A DNA stretch of 64,000 nt from Deltaproteobacteria bacterium (GTDB lineage: Bacteria; Desulfobacterota; Binatia; UBA12015), in NCBI GenBank assembly GCA_029262355.1, contig JAJCZO010000163.1, positions 19,744 to 83,743 of the forward strand, given 5' to 3'. A program made the position numbers and the translations under genes. This document shows positions 34,756-44,557 of this stretch, in pieces. Numbering within the stretch: position 1 is the first letter of the stretch; every line of letters begins with the position of its first letter. Under the pieces are notes generated by a model that saw only the letters and a program-made list of their open reading frames with translations, made no database searches and was not told where the DNA came from.

Positions 34756-35859
34756 ATGCAGATGCACGAGTTGTTTCACGAGATGGCAGGGCACGAGGCG
34801 TCGGATTTGCACATCACATCGGGAGCGCCTCCGATGATTCGCGTACATGGCTCGGTTACCCCGCTGCCGTACGACCCGCTTGGTGCGAACGACACGAAGC
34901 AGCTCTGCTATAGCGTTCTTACTGAGCAGCAGAAGAAGAAGTTCGAGGAAGAAAACGAGCTCGACTTCTCCTTCGGCGTCCAGGGCCTCTCTCGCTTTCG
35001 TGGCAATCTGTTCGTCCAGAAGGGCGCCGTCGGCGCAGTATTTCGGGCGATTCCGCACACCGCACCGCCTCTGAAATCGTTGGGGCTGCCGGCCACAGCC
35101 GAGGCGCTGATTCAGCTCCCCCGCGGTCTGATTCTCGTCACCGGGCCCACGGGTAGCGGTAAGTCGACGACGATGGCCGCGATGGTCGACGAGATCAATG
35201 AGACTCGGGCGGAACATATCGTCACGATCGAGGATCCGATCGAGTTTCTGCACGACCACAAGCGCTGCATCGTGAACCAACGCGAGGTCTTCGCCGATAC
35301 GCAGACGTTTACGCAGGCGTTGAAGCACATTCTTCGTCAGGATCCCGACGTCGTTCTCATTGGCGAAATGCGAGACCTCGAGACAATCGAGGCGGCTTTG
35401 ACCATCGCCGAGACCGGTCACCTCGTGTTCGCGACATTGCACACGAACTCGGCCGTCCAGACCGTAAACCGCGTGATCGACGTTTTCCCCGCTCATCAGC
35501 AATCGCAGGTGCGGGCGCAGCTCTCGCTGGTCGTCGAAGCCGTGATCTCGCAGACGCTTCTGCCTCGTGTCGATGGACGCGGGCGGGTCATGGCGTGTGA
35601 GCTCATGATTCCAAACCCCGCCATTCGGAATCTCATCCGCGAGGAGAAGGTCCATCAGCTCTACTCACAGATGCAGGTCGGCCAGAAGAAATACGGCATG
35701 GTCACGCTGTCGCAGTCACTCCTCGACATGGTCTCACGCAACATCATCTCGCAGGAGACGGCGCTGAACGCGGCGACCGAGCCTGAAGAGCTGAAGCAGA
35801 TGTTGGGACTCGGCCAGGATGGCTCGGCGCAGGCCGGCCGTATGATCCTCGCAAAGTAG
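34756..35859 (+). CDS. pilT: type IV pilus retraction ATPase PilT
   Basis: 367 aa from ATG 34756 with GGAGGT nine bases upstream. PilT-type landmarks: SDLHITSGAPPMIRVHG at the N-terminus, FRGNLFVQKGAVGAVFRAIP, Walker A GPTGSGKST, Asp box TIEDPIEF, RQDPDVVLIGEMRD, His box ATLHTNSAVQTVNR, and the C-terminal AIRNLIREEKVHQLYSQMQ helix (the AIRNLIRE motif required for retraction in characterised PilT proteins). The zinc motif of PilB is absent, as expected. pilC follows 16 bp downstream. Confidence 0.97.
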   Translation: MQMHELFHEMAGHEASDLHITSGAPPMIRVHGSVTPLPYDPLGANDTKQLCYSVLTEQQKKKFEEENELDFSFGVQGLSRFRGNLFVQKGAVGAVFRAIPHTAPPLKSLGLPATAEALIQLPRGLILVTGPTGSGKSTTMAAMVDEINETRAEHIVTIEDPIEFLHDHKRCIVNQREVFADTQTFTQALKHILRQDPDVVLIGEMRDLETIEAALTIAETGHLVFATLHTNSAVQTVNRVIDVFPAHQQSQVRAQLSLVVEAVISQTLLPRVDGRGRVMACELMIPNPAIRNLIREEKVHQLYSQMQVGQKKYGMVTLSQSLLDMVSRNIISQETALNAATEPEELKQMLGLGQDGSAQAGRMILAK

Positions 35860-35874
35860 GCGGGAGCGATATCG

Positions 35875-37094
<1,220 letters not shown>

Positions 37095-37098
<4 letters not shown>

Positions 37099-39293
37099 CG
37101 TTGGGGAGCCATACGGGAACACGCACGGAGTCCCCGCTGCGCGAGCGACTTCGCGTCCTGCTTCTCGCGCGGGTGCTCATCATGAGCGTTTTCCTCGCGG
37201 GGGCTGGCGCACTGTGGTTCGGAAAGCCGCAGGTGACTCGCGCTCTCCTGGGGAACGCCACTTTCAGCGTGATCGCGCTCGCATATGTGGGGACGCTTCT
37301 TTCCGCGTTCCTGGTGCGATCGATCTCGAGGCCGGTTCTGCTCGCGTATCTGCAGATCGTCTTCGACGTGCTCCTCATCACGGGAGCGGTGGGTGCAATG
37401 CGTGGGGCCAGCGGGCCCATGGCCTTGCTCTACGTTCTCCCGATCGCGAACGCCGCGGGGCTTCTCCTGGTGCCCGGCGCTATCGCGGCGGCTGTTGCGT
37501 CGAGCGCGGCGTACGCGGCGCTGCTTCTGCACGGGCAGCATGTCGTCATGGCGATCGGCGGGCTTCCCGTTCCGGAGGTGGCCTGGCCGATCACGCTCGC
37601 CTCGATCTGCTTTGCGTTGACCGCGGTCGGAGTGGGTGGTGCTGCTCGTCGGCTCGCGTCGGCCGAGGGCGAGCTGCAGAGTCACAGGGCAGAGGTCGGA
37701 CGCCTCGAGGATCTCCATCGGACTCTCGCCAACGGGCTCGAGTGCGGAATTCTCGTCGTGGACTGCGACGGTAGGGTCCGCTCGGCGAATCCCGCGGCGC
37801 AGCAGATTCTCGCCCTGCCGATTGGGTCGATCCACGGCCGCGAGATCTCGTGGCTCTTGCCGCTGCTCGATTCGGCCGAGCGCGACACAGAGCCTGGCGG
37901 GTTCGTCGAGTGCGCGCAGCGGGTGGGGGCGGGTGATTCGCGCCGCCTCCGGGTCGGCCGCAATTCCCTTCACGACACGTACGGCAATACGATGGGTGAG
38001 CTGGTGATGCTGCAGGACGTCACGCGCATCGAGCAGCTCGAAGCGCGCCTGGCCGAGAATGAAGGGGCCCCGCTGGTACTGGATGACGATGCGGAGACCG
38101 ACGAAGAAGGTGCGAACAAAGAAGGCTCCGGCGGCGAGGATGGTCTCATCGGTAGCTGCGCCGAGATGGCGCAGATCTCACGACTGATCGACAAGGTGGC
38201 AGCGGCCGACGCGACGGTCCTCGTTACCGGTGAGAGCGGCACGGGTAAGGAGTTGGTCGCCCGTGCGATCCACCGCCGGAGCCCCCGTTCGGAAGGGCCG
38301 TTCGTCGTGGTGAACTGTGGCGCCATTCCCGAGTCGTTGATCGAGAGCGAGCTCTTCGGTCACGTCCGAGGGGCGTTCACTGGCGCCATCGCCGACCGCG
38401 CTGGGCTCTTCCGCCGCGCGCACGGCGGCACGATCTTCCTCGACGAGATCGGTGAGCTCTCGGCGGCACTCCAGGTCCGTCTGCTTCGGGTGTTGCAGGA
38501 CCACCGGGTTCTGCCGGTCGGGTCGACGACCGCGACGGACGTCGACGTGCGCGTGGTGGCGGCGACCAATCGCGTGCTGGAAGACCTCGTGAAGTCGGGG
38601 GAGTACCGCGAGGACCTGTACTATCGCCTCGCCGTCATCTCGATCGATGTTCTGCCCCTTCGTGAGCGCGGCAAGGATCTGGCCCAGTTGATCGAGTATT
38701 TCCTGCGCCAAGGGGCCGAGCGTCACGGAAAGAACGTGAAGGGGGTCAGCGCGCGGGCAATGGCGCTTCTCCTTCGCCACCCATACGCCGGGAACGTCCG
38801 CGAGCTCGAGAACGTGATCGAGCACGCAATCACCCTGGCCGACCGCGACACGGTCCAAGAGAGAGACTTGCCGGAATCGGTGCGCGGCGTGATGCCGGCG
38901 CGCTCGGCCCGACCCAGTGCCGCGGAAGCCACGGTGTTGGCCATGTCTGGCAGCTTGCCGCCAAGCGACGAGCTCGTCGCGGCGGCCGGGCCGGATCCGT
39001 GGAGCGATGAAGCGGGAGCGGGCGTCTCCGAGCAGTCTGGAGAGCCGGTCCGGCTGCCGATCGACGAGGGGGAAGGCGCGAGCCTGGATGAGCAGCTCGC
39101 TCGCCAGGAGAAGGAGATGCTCCTTGCTGCGCTCGATCGGGCTTCGGGCGTCAAGAAGAAGGCGGCGGCTCTGCTCGGGATCAACTACCGCTCGTTCCGC
39201 CACCGGCTTCAGAAGTATGCGCTCGATTCGCACGGCGATTCCGTGCTGAGTCGGGCCGACCGTGGCACGCTGCCGCGCGAAACCCCGCACTGA
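37095..39293 (+). CDS. PilS-like membrane/PAS sensor fused to PilR-like sigma-54 activator
   Basis: 732 aa, ATG overlapping the pilC stop. Residues ~20-205 hold about six membrane helices and start in the style of PilS ([19 protein letters not shown]). Residues ~210-320 are a PAS domain ([20 protein letters not shown]), then an acidic linker (~325-345). Next is a sigma-54 AAA+ domain: [15 protein letters not shown] (~379), the sigma-54-contacting loop GAFTGA (426-431), [12 protein letters not shown], and the R-finger region. A Fis-type helix-turn-helix ends the protein ([19 protein letters not shown]). The HisKA/HATPase and receiver domains that normally separate PilS from PilR are absent, giving a membrane-tethered one-component activator. 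Its likely target is the sigma-54 promoter of pilA 430 bp downstream. Confidence 0.93.
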
Positions 39294-39724
39294 GCGGGGC
39301 ATCGCTCCGTGCTTCTATCTCGTTTCGCGCCGGCGTTTGTGGCGCTGTGCCGTCCGCGCGTGCCCGGGCTTTGTTCCGGACCTTGTCGGATGAACTACGT
39401 CGCGCCGAACCTCGGGCTCGCGATGGCGTCAGATGGCGATACGCCTAGCCGCCGCCGTGTTTCGTCACTCTCTCGGTACGGTGTTGCAGACTCGTCGGGA
39501 CACGAAACGGAACGGCGAGAGCGCCGGTGTCGTGGATTGACGTTGGGCGTCCGCGTCGTGATCGATCGTCAAGATACTGTCGCCGTCGCGGCGCGAACGA
39601 GGATGCTCTTGCGTATGCGGTTGCGGGGGCGGAGCGGATGGCGTCTCAGGGGCGCTCACAGACAAGCCCGTAGTTGCATGGCTTTTGTCGATCAGCCGGT
39701 GGCGGCGAGTCGGGTGTGGCGCCG
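39294..39724. other. non-coding region upstream of the pilA promoter
   Basis: About 430 bp. A 6-bp GC hairpin (CCCCGC at 39283-39288, GCGGGG at 39294-39299) spans the stop codon of the regulator. The open frame 39309-39752 starts without a ribosome site, has no coherent protein character and runs across the pilA promoter, so I do not call it. Enhancer sites for the sigma-54 activator would be expected here; I could not identify a repeated site with confidence. Confidence 0.5.
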
Positions 39725-39741
39725 CTGGCATCCGCGTTGCT
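39725..39741 (+). promoter_or_regulatory. sigma-54 (RpoN) promoter of pilA
   Basis: CTGGCATCCGCGTTGCT matches the -24/-12 consensus TGGCAC-N5-TTGC(A/T) with the invariant GG (39727-39728) and GC (39739-39740) exactly 10 bases apart. The predicted transcription start is near 39752, giving a ~100-nt leader to the ATG at 39855 or ~31 nt to the ATG at 39783. It lies directly between the sigma-54 activator gene and pilA, the arrangement known for PilR-regulated pilA genes. Confidence 0.85.
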
Positions 39742-39854
39742 CTCGGTCCTAGTCGTCGACGCGCTTCACGCGGAGACGCGAAATGAAACAGGCAACAACG
39801 CTACCGCGCGGGGCGGTCGCTCAAAATGGGTTGGATCTCAGGAGGTTCGTAGGA

Positions 39855-40214
39855 ATGATTAAGGCGAAAGACGAAAAGGGTTTCACGCTCATCGAGCTTC
39901 TGGTGGTCGTTGCGATCATCGGCATTCTTGCTGCAATCGCGATTCCGCAGTTCTCAGCGTATCGTGCCCAGGGCTTCAACGCGCGTGCTTCCTCTGATCT
40001 GCGCAACCTGGCTACGGCGGCCGAGGCCTACTTCGCCGCGAATGCTGCGTACAGCGCGAACATCGGAAGCCTCACCGGCTTCAAACAGTCGCCTGGTGTT
40101 ACCATCACCCTTACGCCGGCCGGCACCACCTTCACGGCGGTGGCCAGTCACTCGAGTGGTGACAAGACATACAACTGGGATTCCGCCAACGGCGGTCTTC
40201 AGAACGCGCCGTAA
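39855..40214 (+). CDS. pilA: major type IV pilin PilA
   Basis: 119 aa from ATG 39855 (GGAGGT at 39841-39846). The type IVa leader is nine residues, cut at EKG^FTLIE, leaving a 110-residue pilin with Glu5. The first ~60 mature residues closely resemble my recollection of Geobacter sulfurreducens PilA (IAIPQFSAYR and ASSDLRNL shared). Aromatics occur at mature positions 1, 24, 27, 32, 50, 51 and 57. Unlike the short Geobacter pilin, it continues with a ~50-residue Thr/Ser-rich C-domain without cysteines, so there is no disulfide loop. An in-frame ATG at 39783 with GGAGA at 39772-39776 would give a form 24 residues longer. Followed by a strong hairpin. Confidence 0.95.
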   Translation: MIKAKDEKGFTLIELLVVVAIIGILAAIAIPQFSAYRAQGFNARASSDLRNLATAAEAYFAANAAYSANIGSLTGFKQSPGVTITLTPAGTTFTAVASHSSGDKTYNWDSANGGLQNAP

Positions 40215-40260
40215 GGACGGGGCGGCAGGCAGCCTGAAATACGGCTGAAACACGAAGGGC

Positions 40261-40292
40261 GATGGCGCCGCTCCACCCGGGGCGGCGCCATC
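40261..40292 (+). terminator. hairpin terminator or processing stem after pilA
   Basis: Perfect 11-bp stem: GATGGCGCCGC (40261-40271), 10-nt loop, GCGGCGCCATC (40282-40292). No T-tract follows, so termination may be partial. It probably keeps pilA mRNA abundant relative to the downstream membrane-protein genes. Confidence 0.65.
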
Positions 40293-40335
40293 CTCACGTA
40301 GGAGCGAAGACTTGGCATTTGAGGAGGCGGGCGCA

Positions 40336-41973
40336 GTGCGGAACACGACGAAGGGCATCACAGGACTAGCGGTGCTTTTGGTCGTGGGCGCAGCGCTCCA
40401 CTTCTTCGGCGGCAACGTCGCAGACCCGGATCTTTGGGCGCACCTGCAGTACGGCCGCAGTATCCTCGAAGGTAACGGTCTGCCGACGGTCGAGATCTAT
40501 TCGTACACGGCGGCGGGCGCGCCTTTCTACGATCACGAGTGGCTCATGGATCTGGTGACGGCGGGCGTGTTCGACACGCTCGGCCCGGCGGGGCTGGCGG
40601 TGGGGAAGCTCTTCCTCCTCGGAGCGATGCTCCTGTTCTTGGTCGACAGCGCGCGCGTATCGCGCGATCTGTTCGCGCCTGGCCGAGCCATTCATCCGAT
40701 CACGGGTGCGCTGGTGCTCGTGTTGGGCCTCGCGGTCATCGGTCCCGGCGCCACATTTCGCGCCCAGCTCTTTACGATGGTGTTTCTGGCGATGGAGGGA
40801 GCACTCCTAGCGCGGGCGGAGCGGCGTCTTCGGACGAAGGAGGGTGCACCGGTCGTATCGTGGGAGATCGCCGTCGTACCGGTCCTCCTCTTGGTCTGGG
40901 CCAATCTGCATGGGGGCTTTCTCGTTGGCCTCGGGATGTTTGGGCTGTACGCCGCGTCGGTGGTGGTGCGAGAGGCCCTCGCGTGGCGCGAAGGAAGCCC
41001 GGTCGCTCCGGCGATTCGGCGCGTCGCCGGCCTCGGAGTCGTCTGCGTTGCAGCCGTGCTCGCGCCCATCGCGAACCCCTACGGGATCGAGTTGTACACC
41101 TACCTCGCGCGGACGCTCGATATGCACGACCAGATTTCGGAGTGGTATCCGGTCGAGCTCTTCAGCGATCACTTCCTGCGTTTCAAGGTGATGGTGGTCT
41201 TGTCGATTCTGGGCGTGGCTACGTTGTGGCCGGGACGCGGATTCGCGGCGGCGCCGCGGGCCGCCTTGCCGAGTCTATCGTGGCGCGTCGCGTTCTACGC
41301 GGTCGCCGCGTACATGGCGTTCAAGCACCAGCGTCACACGGTGCTGTTCTCCATCGTCGTGACGCCGTTCCTGGTCGTGGTCGTCGAGGAGTTGCGGTTG
41401 CTCGTCGTGGAGCGATTCCCCGGGATTCGTCCACGGCGCCCGGTCTTCGCGGCCTTGGCCGCCGGTGCGGCGGCGGTCGCCCTGTTTCAGATTGGAGGCT
41501 GGGCGCGGCAGGTGAGCGAGCACGGTGCGGCGATTCGATACGGTCGGATGGACTATCCGGTCGACGCGATCGAGTTTCTGAAGAAGCATGGCTTCGAAGG
41601 GAACATCGCGATGCCGTTCGAATGGGGGGCGTACGCGATCACGAAGATGGCGCCGGAGTCTCGTGTCTTCATCGATGGGCGCTTCGAGGCGGTTTACCCC
41701 AAGCAGGTCATTGACGACTACTTCGCGTTCATGAACGGCACCGGAGACTGGGAGCGCCTTCTCGACCAGTATCCGACGGACATCGTCGTCGTGCAGCGCT
41801 GGCGCGAGATACATCCACGTCTTTTCGCGCGTGACGATCTTCAGTATGTGTACTCAGACCCTGCCTCCCTGGTGTTTGTGCGCTCGGGGCCGAATACGGA
41901 GCCCGCGCTTGCCCGCCTGGCCGCGGTGCAGGATCGAAACGACTTCCCGAGGCTCGCGACCTATTTCCCATGA
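40336..41973 (+). CDS. multi-spanning GT-C-like membrane protein, unknown function
   Basis: 545 aa from GTG 40336, preceded by GAGGAGG at 40321-40327; TTG 40312 is an alternative with GGAG upstream. About ten to eleven membrane helices. The first loop reads NVADPDLWAHLQYGRSILEG followed by YDHEWLMDL, an acidic pattern seen in uncharacterised GT-C-type glycosyltransferases that use polyprenyl-phosphate sugars. The periplasmic C-terminal domain includes FEWGAYAITKMAPESRVFID. It is translationally coupled to the next membrane gene (ATGA). Location between pilA and pilD suggests a role in glycosylating pilin or another surface polymer, but this is inference. Confidence 0.75.
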   Translation: MRNTTKGITGLAVLLVVGAALHFFGGNVADPDLWAHLQYGRSILEGNGLPTVEIYSYTAAGAPFYDHEWLMDLVTAGVFDTLGPAGLAVGKLFLLGAMLLFLVDSARVSRDLFAPGRAIHPITGALVLVLGLAVIGPGATFRAQLFTMVFLAMEGALLARAERRLRTKEGAPVVSWEIAVVPVLLLVWANLHGGFLVGLGMFGLYAASVVVREALAWREGSPVAPAIRRVAGLGVVCVAAVLAPIANPYGIELYTYLARTLDMHDQISEWYPVELFSDHFLRFKVMVVLSILGVATLWPGRGFAAAPRAALPSLSWRVAFYAVAAYMAFKHQRHTVLFSIVVTPFLVVVVEELRLLVVERFPGIRPRRPVFAALAAGAAAVALFQIGGWARQVSEHGAAIRYGRMDYPVDAIEFLKKHGFEGNIAMPFEWGAYAITKMAPESRVFIDGRFEAVYPKQVIDDYFAFMNGTGDWERLLDQYPTDIVVVQRWREIHPRLFARDDLQYVYSDPASLVFVRSGPNTEPALARLAAVQDRNDFPRLATYFP

Positions 41974-43472
41974 GTGAGCTGGGGGGGGGCTCCGGAGGGT
42001 TGCGTTCGATGGGGGCGGGTCTCGCGGCTGCGGCGGTGGTGGTGCAAGGCCTGTGGCTCGCGTGGCTGTACCCGAACGCTCATCTGGATGCCGACCTTCT
42101 CTCGTACCTCACGTACTTCCGCGACTGGCACGCAGGCGCGGCGACGCCGTTCGGCTACACCGTGCCGAAGGTCTTGCCGGTGGCGCTCTTCGGGCCCACG
42201 GGGAGTCCCGAGGTGTCGTTCTGGATGAGTCTCGCCGTCGCCGCTGCCGGAGGCTCCCTCGTCTTTCTGCTCGCGGCTCGCCTCTTTGGGCTGGGGGTCG
42301 CTCTGCTCGCGGCTCTCGCCTACGTGTGCGATCCATTGCGCAGCATTCTGACGCTCCGCTCGAGCGCAGACCTCTATGTGGGCGTCGGATTGCTCGCCGC
42401 GATGTATGCGCTGTCGGTCCGGGCCGTCCTGTGGGCAGGCGTCGCAATTCTGATCGCTTCCCTCGCCAAGCCGGTGGCGCTCGTGTGCGGCGTGGCAGTG
42501 CTGGTGGTCCCACGCGTACCTCTGTTGCGTCGCGTCGTGGCCGCAGCGCTGCCGTTTCTCGCCATCCCCGCGGTCGCCGCACTGGATGCGGCGCTCGACG
42601 GGCGCTCGGTGACCGCTGGCATCTTCGCGCTGGGTCTGCCGGACGATCACAACGCGTTCGTGCGAGTTGCGCAGGCGCCGCCTCTGGGCTGGCTCGCGTC
42701 GCTCGAGATGCTGTTCGTCGATTGGTTCGGGTCGCTTCTCTTCGCACGGACGTGGCCTCTCATGCTGATCGGCGTGGGCCTGTACGCCGGCCGTTCGTTT
42801 CTGGCCTGGCGAGATCGGGCGCCGACGACCGGGAGCGACGAGCCACAGGTGGATTCACAGCTCGTCGTTCTCGCGATCCCGATCTTGCTCACAGTCGCAT
42901 ACGTGGGGCTCGCGCTGGTTGAGCCGTTCGTGTTCTTCACGCGGTTCCTTTGGATCCTTTCGGCCGCGCTCACGATCCTCGCCGCCTACGGTGCCACGGC
43001 GGTGGCATCGTACGCGCCGTTGCCGTACTGGGGGCGCGGAATCCTCGTCGGGATCTTCGCGTTGGCGTTGCTCGCCGATCGGTGGGACGACTTCGCATGG
43101 CGCAAGCAGTTGATGCTCGATCCGTTCGAGACTCACGCGTCGCTGGCCGAACGCGGCGTCGCAGTGATCGCGGATGAGAGTCGGTGCGAGGGGGCCGCTG
43201 TCGTTCCGCTCGCGTACTTGCCGCTGGCCGCGTGGCGCGTGCCGGGGAAGCTTCGGCGGGGCGAGCTGTGTGCGACCGAAGACTGGGCGGCGGGTCGAGG
43301 CTGTGCGGGTGCGACCTGCGTACTGGTCATGCCGGCGGCTCCGACGACCAAGGTTGCGCGTGACGCGTCGAATCGATTGCTCGAGGCGGGTTGGACAGTC
43401 GAGGTTTCCGATGGGCAAGGCGCGCTCGTTCGAGAGACCGAGCGCGGGACACAAGGGGGGACTCACACATGA
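41970..43472 (+). CDS. second GT-C-like membrane protein, unknown function
   Basis: 500 aa, ATG overlapping the previous stop. Ten or so membrane helices; an acidic first loop (YPNAHLDADLLSYLTYFRDW) resembles the D-x-D loop of GT-C glycosyltransferases, then LRSSADLYVG and a soluble C-terminal part with about five cysteines (ESRCEGAAVV, GELCATEDWA, GCAGATCVLVMP). It overlaps the PAP2 gene start, so the three membrane genes form one translational unit. Acceptor and donor are unknown. Confidence 0.7.
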   Translation: MSELGGGSGGLRSMGAGLAAAAVVVQGLWLAWLYPNAHLDADLLSYLTYFRDWHAGAATPFGYTVPKVLPVALFGPTGSPEVSFWMSLAVAAAGGSLVFLLAARLFGLGVALLAALAYVCDPLRSILTLRSSADLYVGVGLLAAMYALSVRAVLWAGVAILIASLAKPVALVCGVAVLVVPRVPLLRRVVAAALPFLAIPAVAALDAALDGRSVTAGIFALGLPDDHNAFVRVAQAPPLGWLASLEMLFVDWFGSLLFARTWPLMLIGVGLYAGRSFLAWRDRAPTTGSDEPQVDSQLVVLAIPILLTVAYVGLALVEPFVFFTRFLWILSAALTILAAYGATAVASYAPLPYWGRGILVGIFALALLADRWDDFAWRKQLMLDPFETHASLAERGVAVIADESRCEGAAVVPLAYLPLAAWRVPGKLRRGELCATEDWAAGRGCAGATCVLVMPAAPTTKVARDASNRLLEAGWTVEVSDGQGALVRETERGTQGGTHT

Positions 43473-44509
43473 GCCAAGGTTTGGATCTCGCCGCAGGGGC
43501 GAGTGGTGGGCGATCGGATGCAGGCTTCCAGTCTTACGTGACGGGCACTTCCGCCTGGACCTGGCGGGTTCTGGGCCTCGTCGGAGTCTACGTCGCGGTT
43601 GGTTATGTGGTGGCCCTGTCTCTTGGCCTGCCCCTGCATTGGCCGATGGCGCACTTGATCGCTCAGATCCAGACGGTGACGGTGCTCGCCTACGGTTCGC
43701 TCCTTCTCGCGTACGTGATCGACAGGATCGCCGGGCCGAAGCTTCGGCTCGGCGATGTGGCGGCCCGGCTCCTGTCGGTGCGGGTGCTGTTCGAGTTCGC
43801 GGCGGCGATGGTGGCGATTCACGTGACGCTTGTCGTCTTCGTGAATCTAAAGCAGTACATTCCGGCGCTGAACCCGATTCTGTACGACTCGCCGCTCTGG
43901 CGGCTCGATGCGTGGATGCACTTCGGTGTGGACCCCGCTGTCTGGGCGACGAACTTCGCAGCGGAACACGGGCTGCTTCCCTTCCTCGACCGGGCGTATC
44001 TCGCGTTCTTCCCGGTGCAGGTGCTGGTGCCGCTTCTCTTCCTCTTCTCCGGGCGTCTTCGCCCGCTGCGCGGCACCTTCTTCGCCGCGTACTGCTTGCT
44101 GTGGATGCTCGGGAGCGCGATCTACATTCTGTGGCCGGCGCTGGGACCCGTCTATTATCGTCCGATGCGCTTCCTGTCGCTCGATCTCGCCCCCCACGCC
44201 GAGCACCTGCAATGGACGCTGATTCAGGACTACGTCCGGTTTCGTTCCGGGCCCGAGCACTACGCGGTGAAGCTCTATTATGGGGTTGCTGCGCTGCCGA
44301 GTCTGCACGTGGGTATGTTCACGCTGTTTGCGCTCGCCACCTGGCGGTGGCGAGGCCTTTCAATCCTTCTGTGGGTCGGGACCGCAATCACGTTCGCCGG
44401 CTCCCTGGCCCTCGGCTGGCACTACGCGGTCGACGGCTACGCGGGTGCGCTCATGGCGTGGGGCGCGTGGCGCGCCGGTCGACTCCTGGCGCCCAAGACA
44501 GAATCATGA
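43469..44509 (+). CDS. PAP2-superfamily membrane phosphatase/transferase
   Basis: 346 aa from ATG 43469 with AAGGGGGG upstream. Six or more membrane helices. The PAP2 catalytic motifs are ALPSLHVGMF (PSxH) and GWHYAVDGYAGA (H-x3-D), typical of the PAP2_3 subgroup related to inositol-phosphorylceramide synthases and of lipid-phosphate phosphatases. Working with the two GT-C-like proteins it could dephosphorylate polyprenyl pyrophosphate released by glycosyl or oligosaccharyl transfer, or move a phospho-headgroup. No signal peptide. The role is inferred from motifs and operon position. Confidence 0.85.
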   Translation: MSQGLDLAAGASGGRSDAGFQSYVTGTSAWTWRVLGLVGVYVAVGYVVALSLGLPLHWPMAHLIAQIQTVTVLAYGSLLLAYVIDRIAGPKLRLGDVAARLLSVRVLFEFAAAMVAIHVTLVVFVNLKQYIPALNPILYDSPLWRLDAWMHFGVDPAVWATNFAAEHGLLPFLDRAYLAFFPVQVLVPLLFLFSGRLRPLRGTFFAAYCLLWMLGSAIYILWPALGPVYYRPMRFLSLDLAPHAEHLQWTLIQDYVRFRSGPEHYAVKLYYGVAALPSLHVGMFTLFALATWRWRGLSILLWVGTAITFAGSLALGWHYAVDGYAGALMAWGAWRAGRLLAPKTES

Positions 44510-44557
44510 ACGTACGTTTGGCCTTCGCCCGAACGGCGTGCAAGTCTGGGTCCTGAC

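Noticed and set aside
39309..39752. 147-codon open frame upstream of pilA
   Set aside because: No ribosome site or coherent composition, and it crosses the sigma-54 promoter.
40261..40292. Hairpin after pilA as a full intrinsic terminator
   Set aside because: Kept as a hairpin feature at moderate confidence; complete termination is rejected because no T-run follows and the next gene lies close downstream on the same strand.
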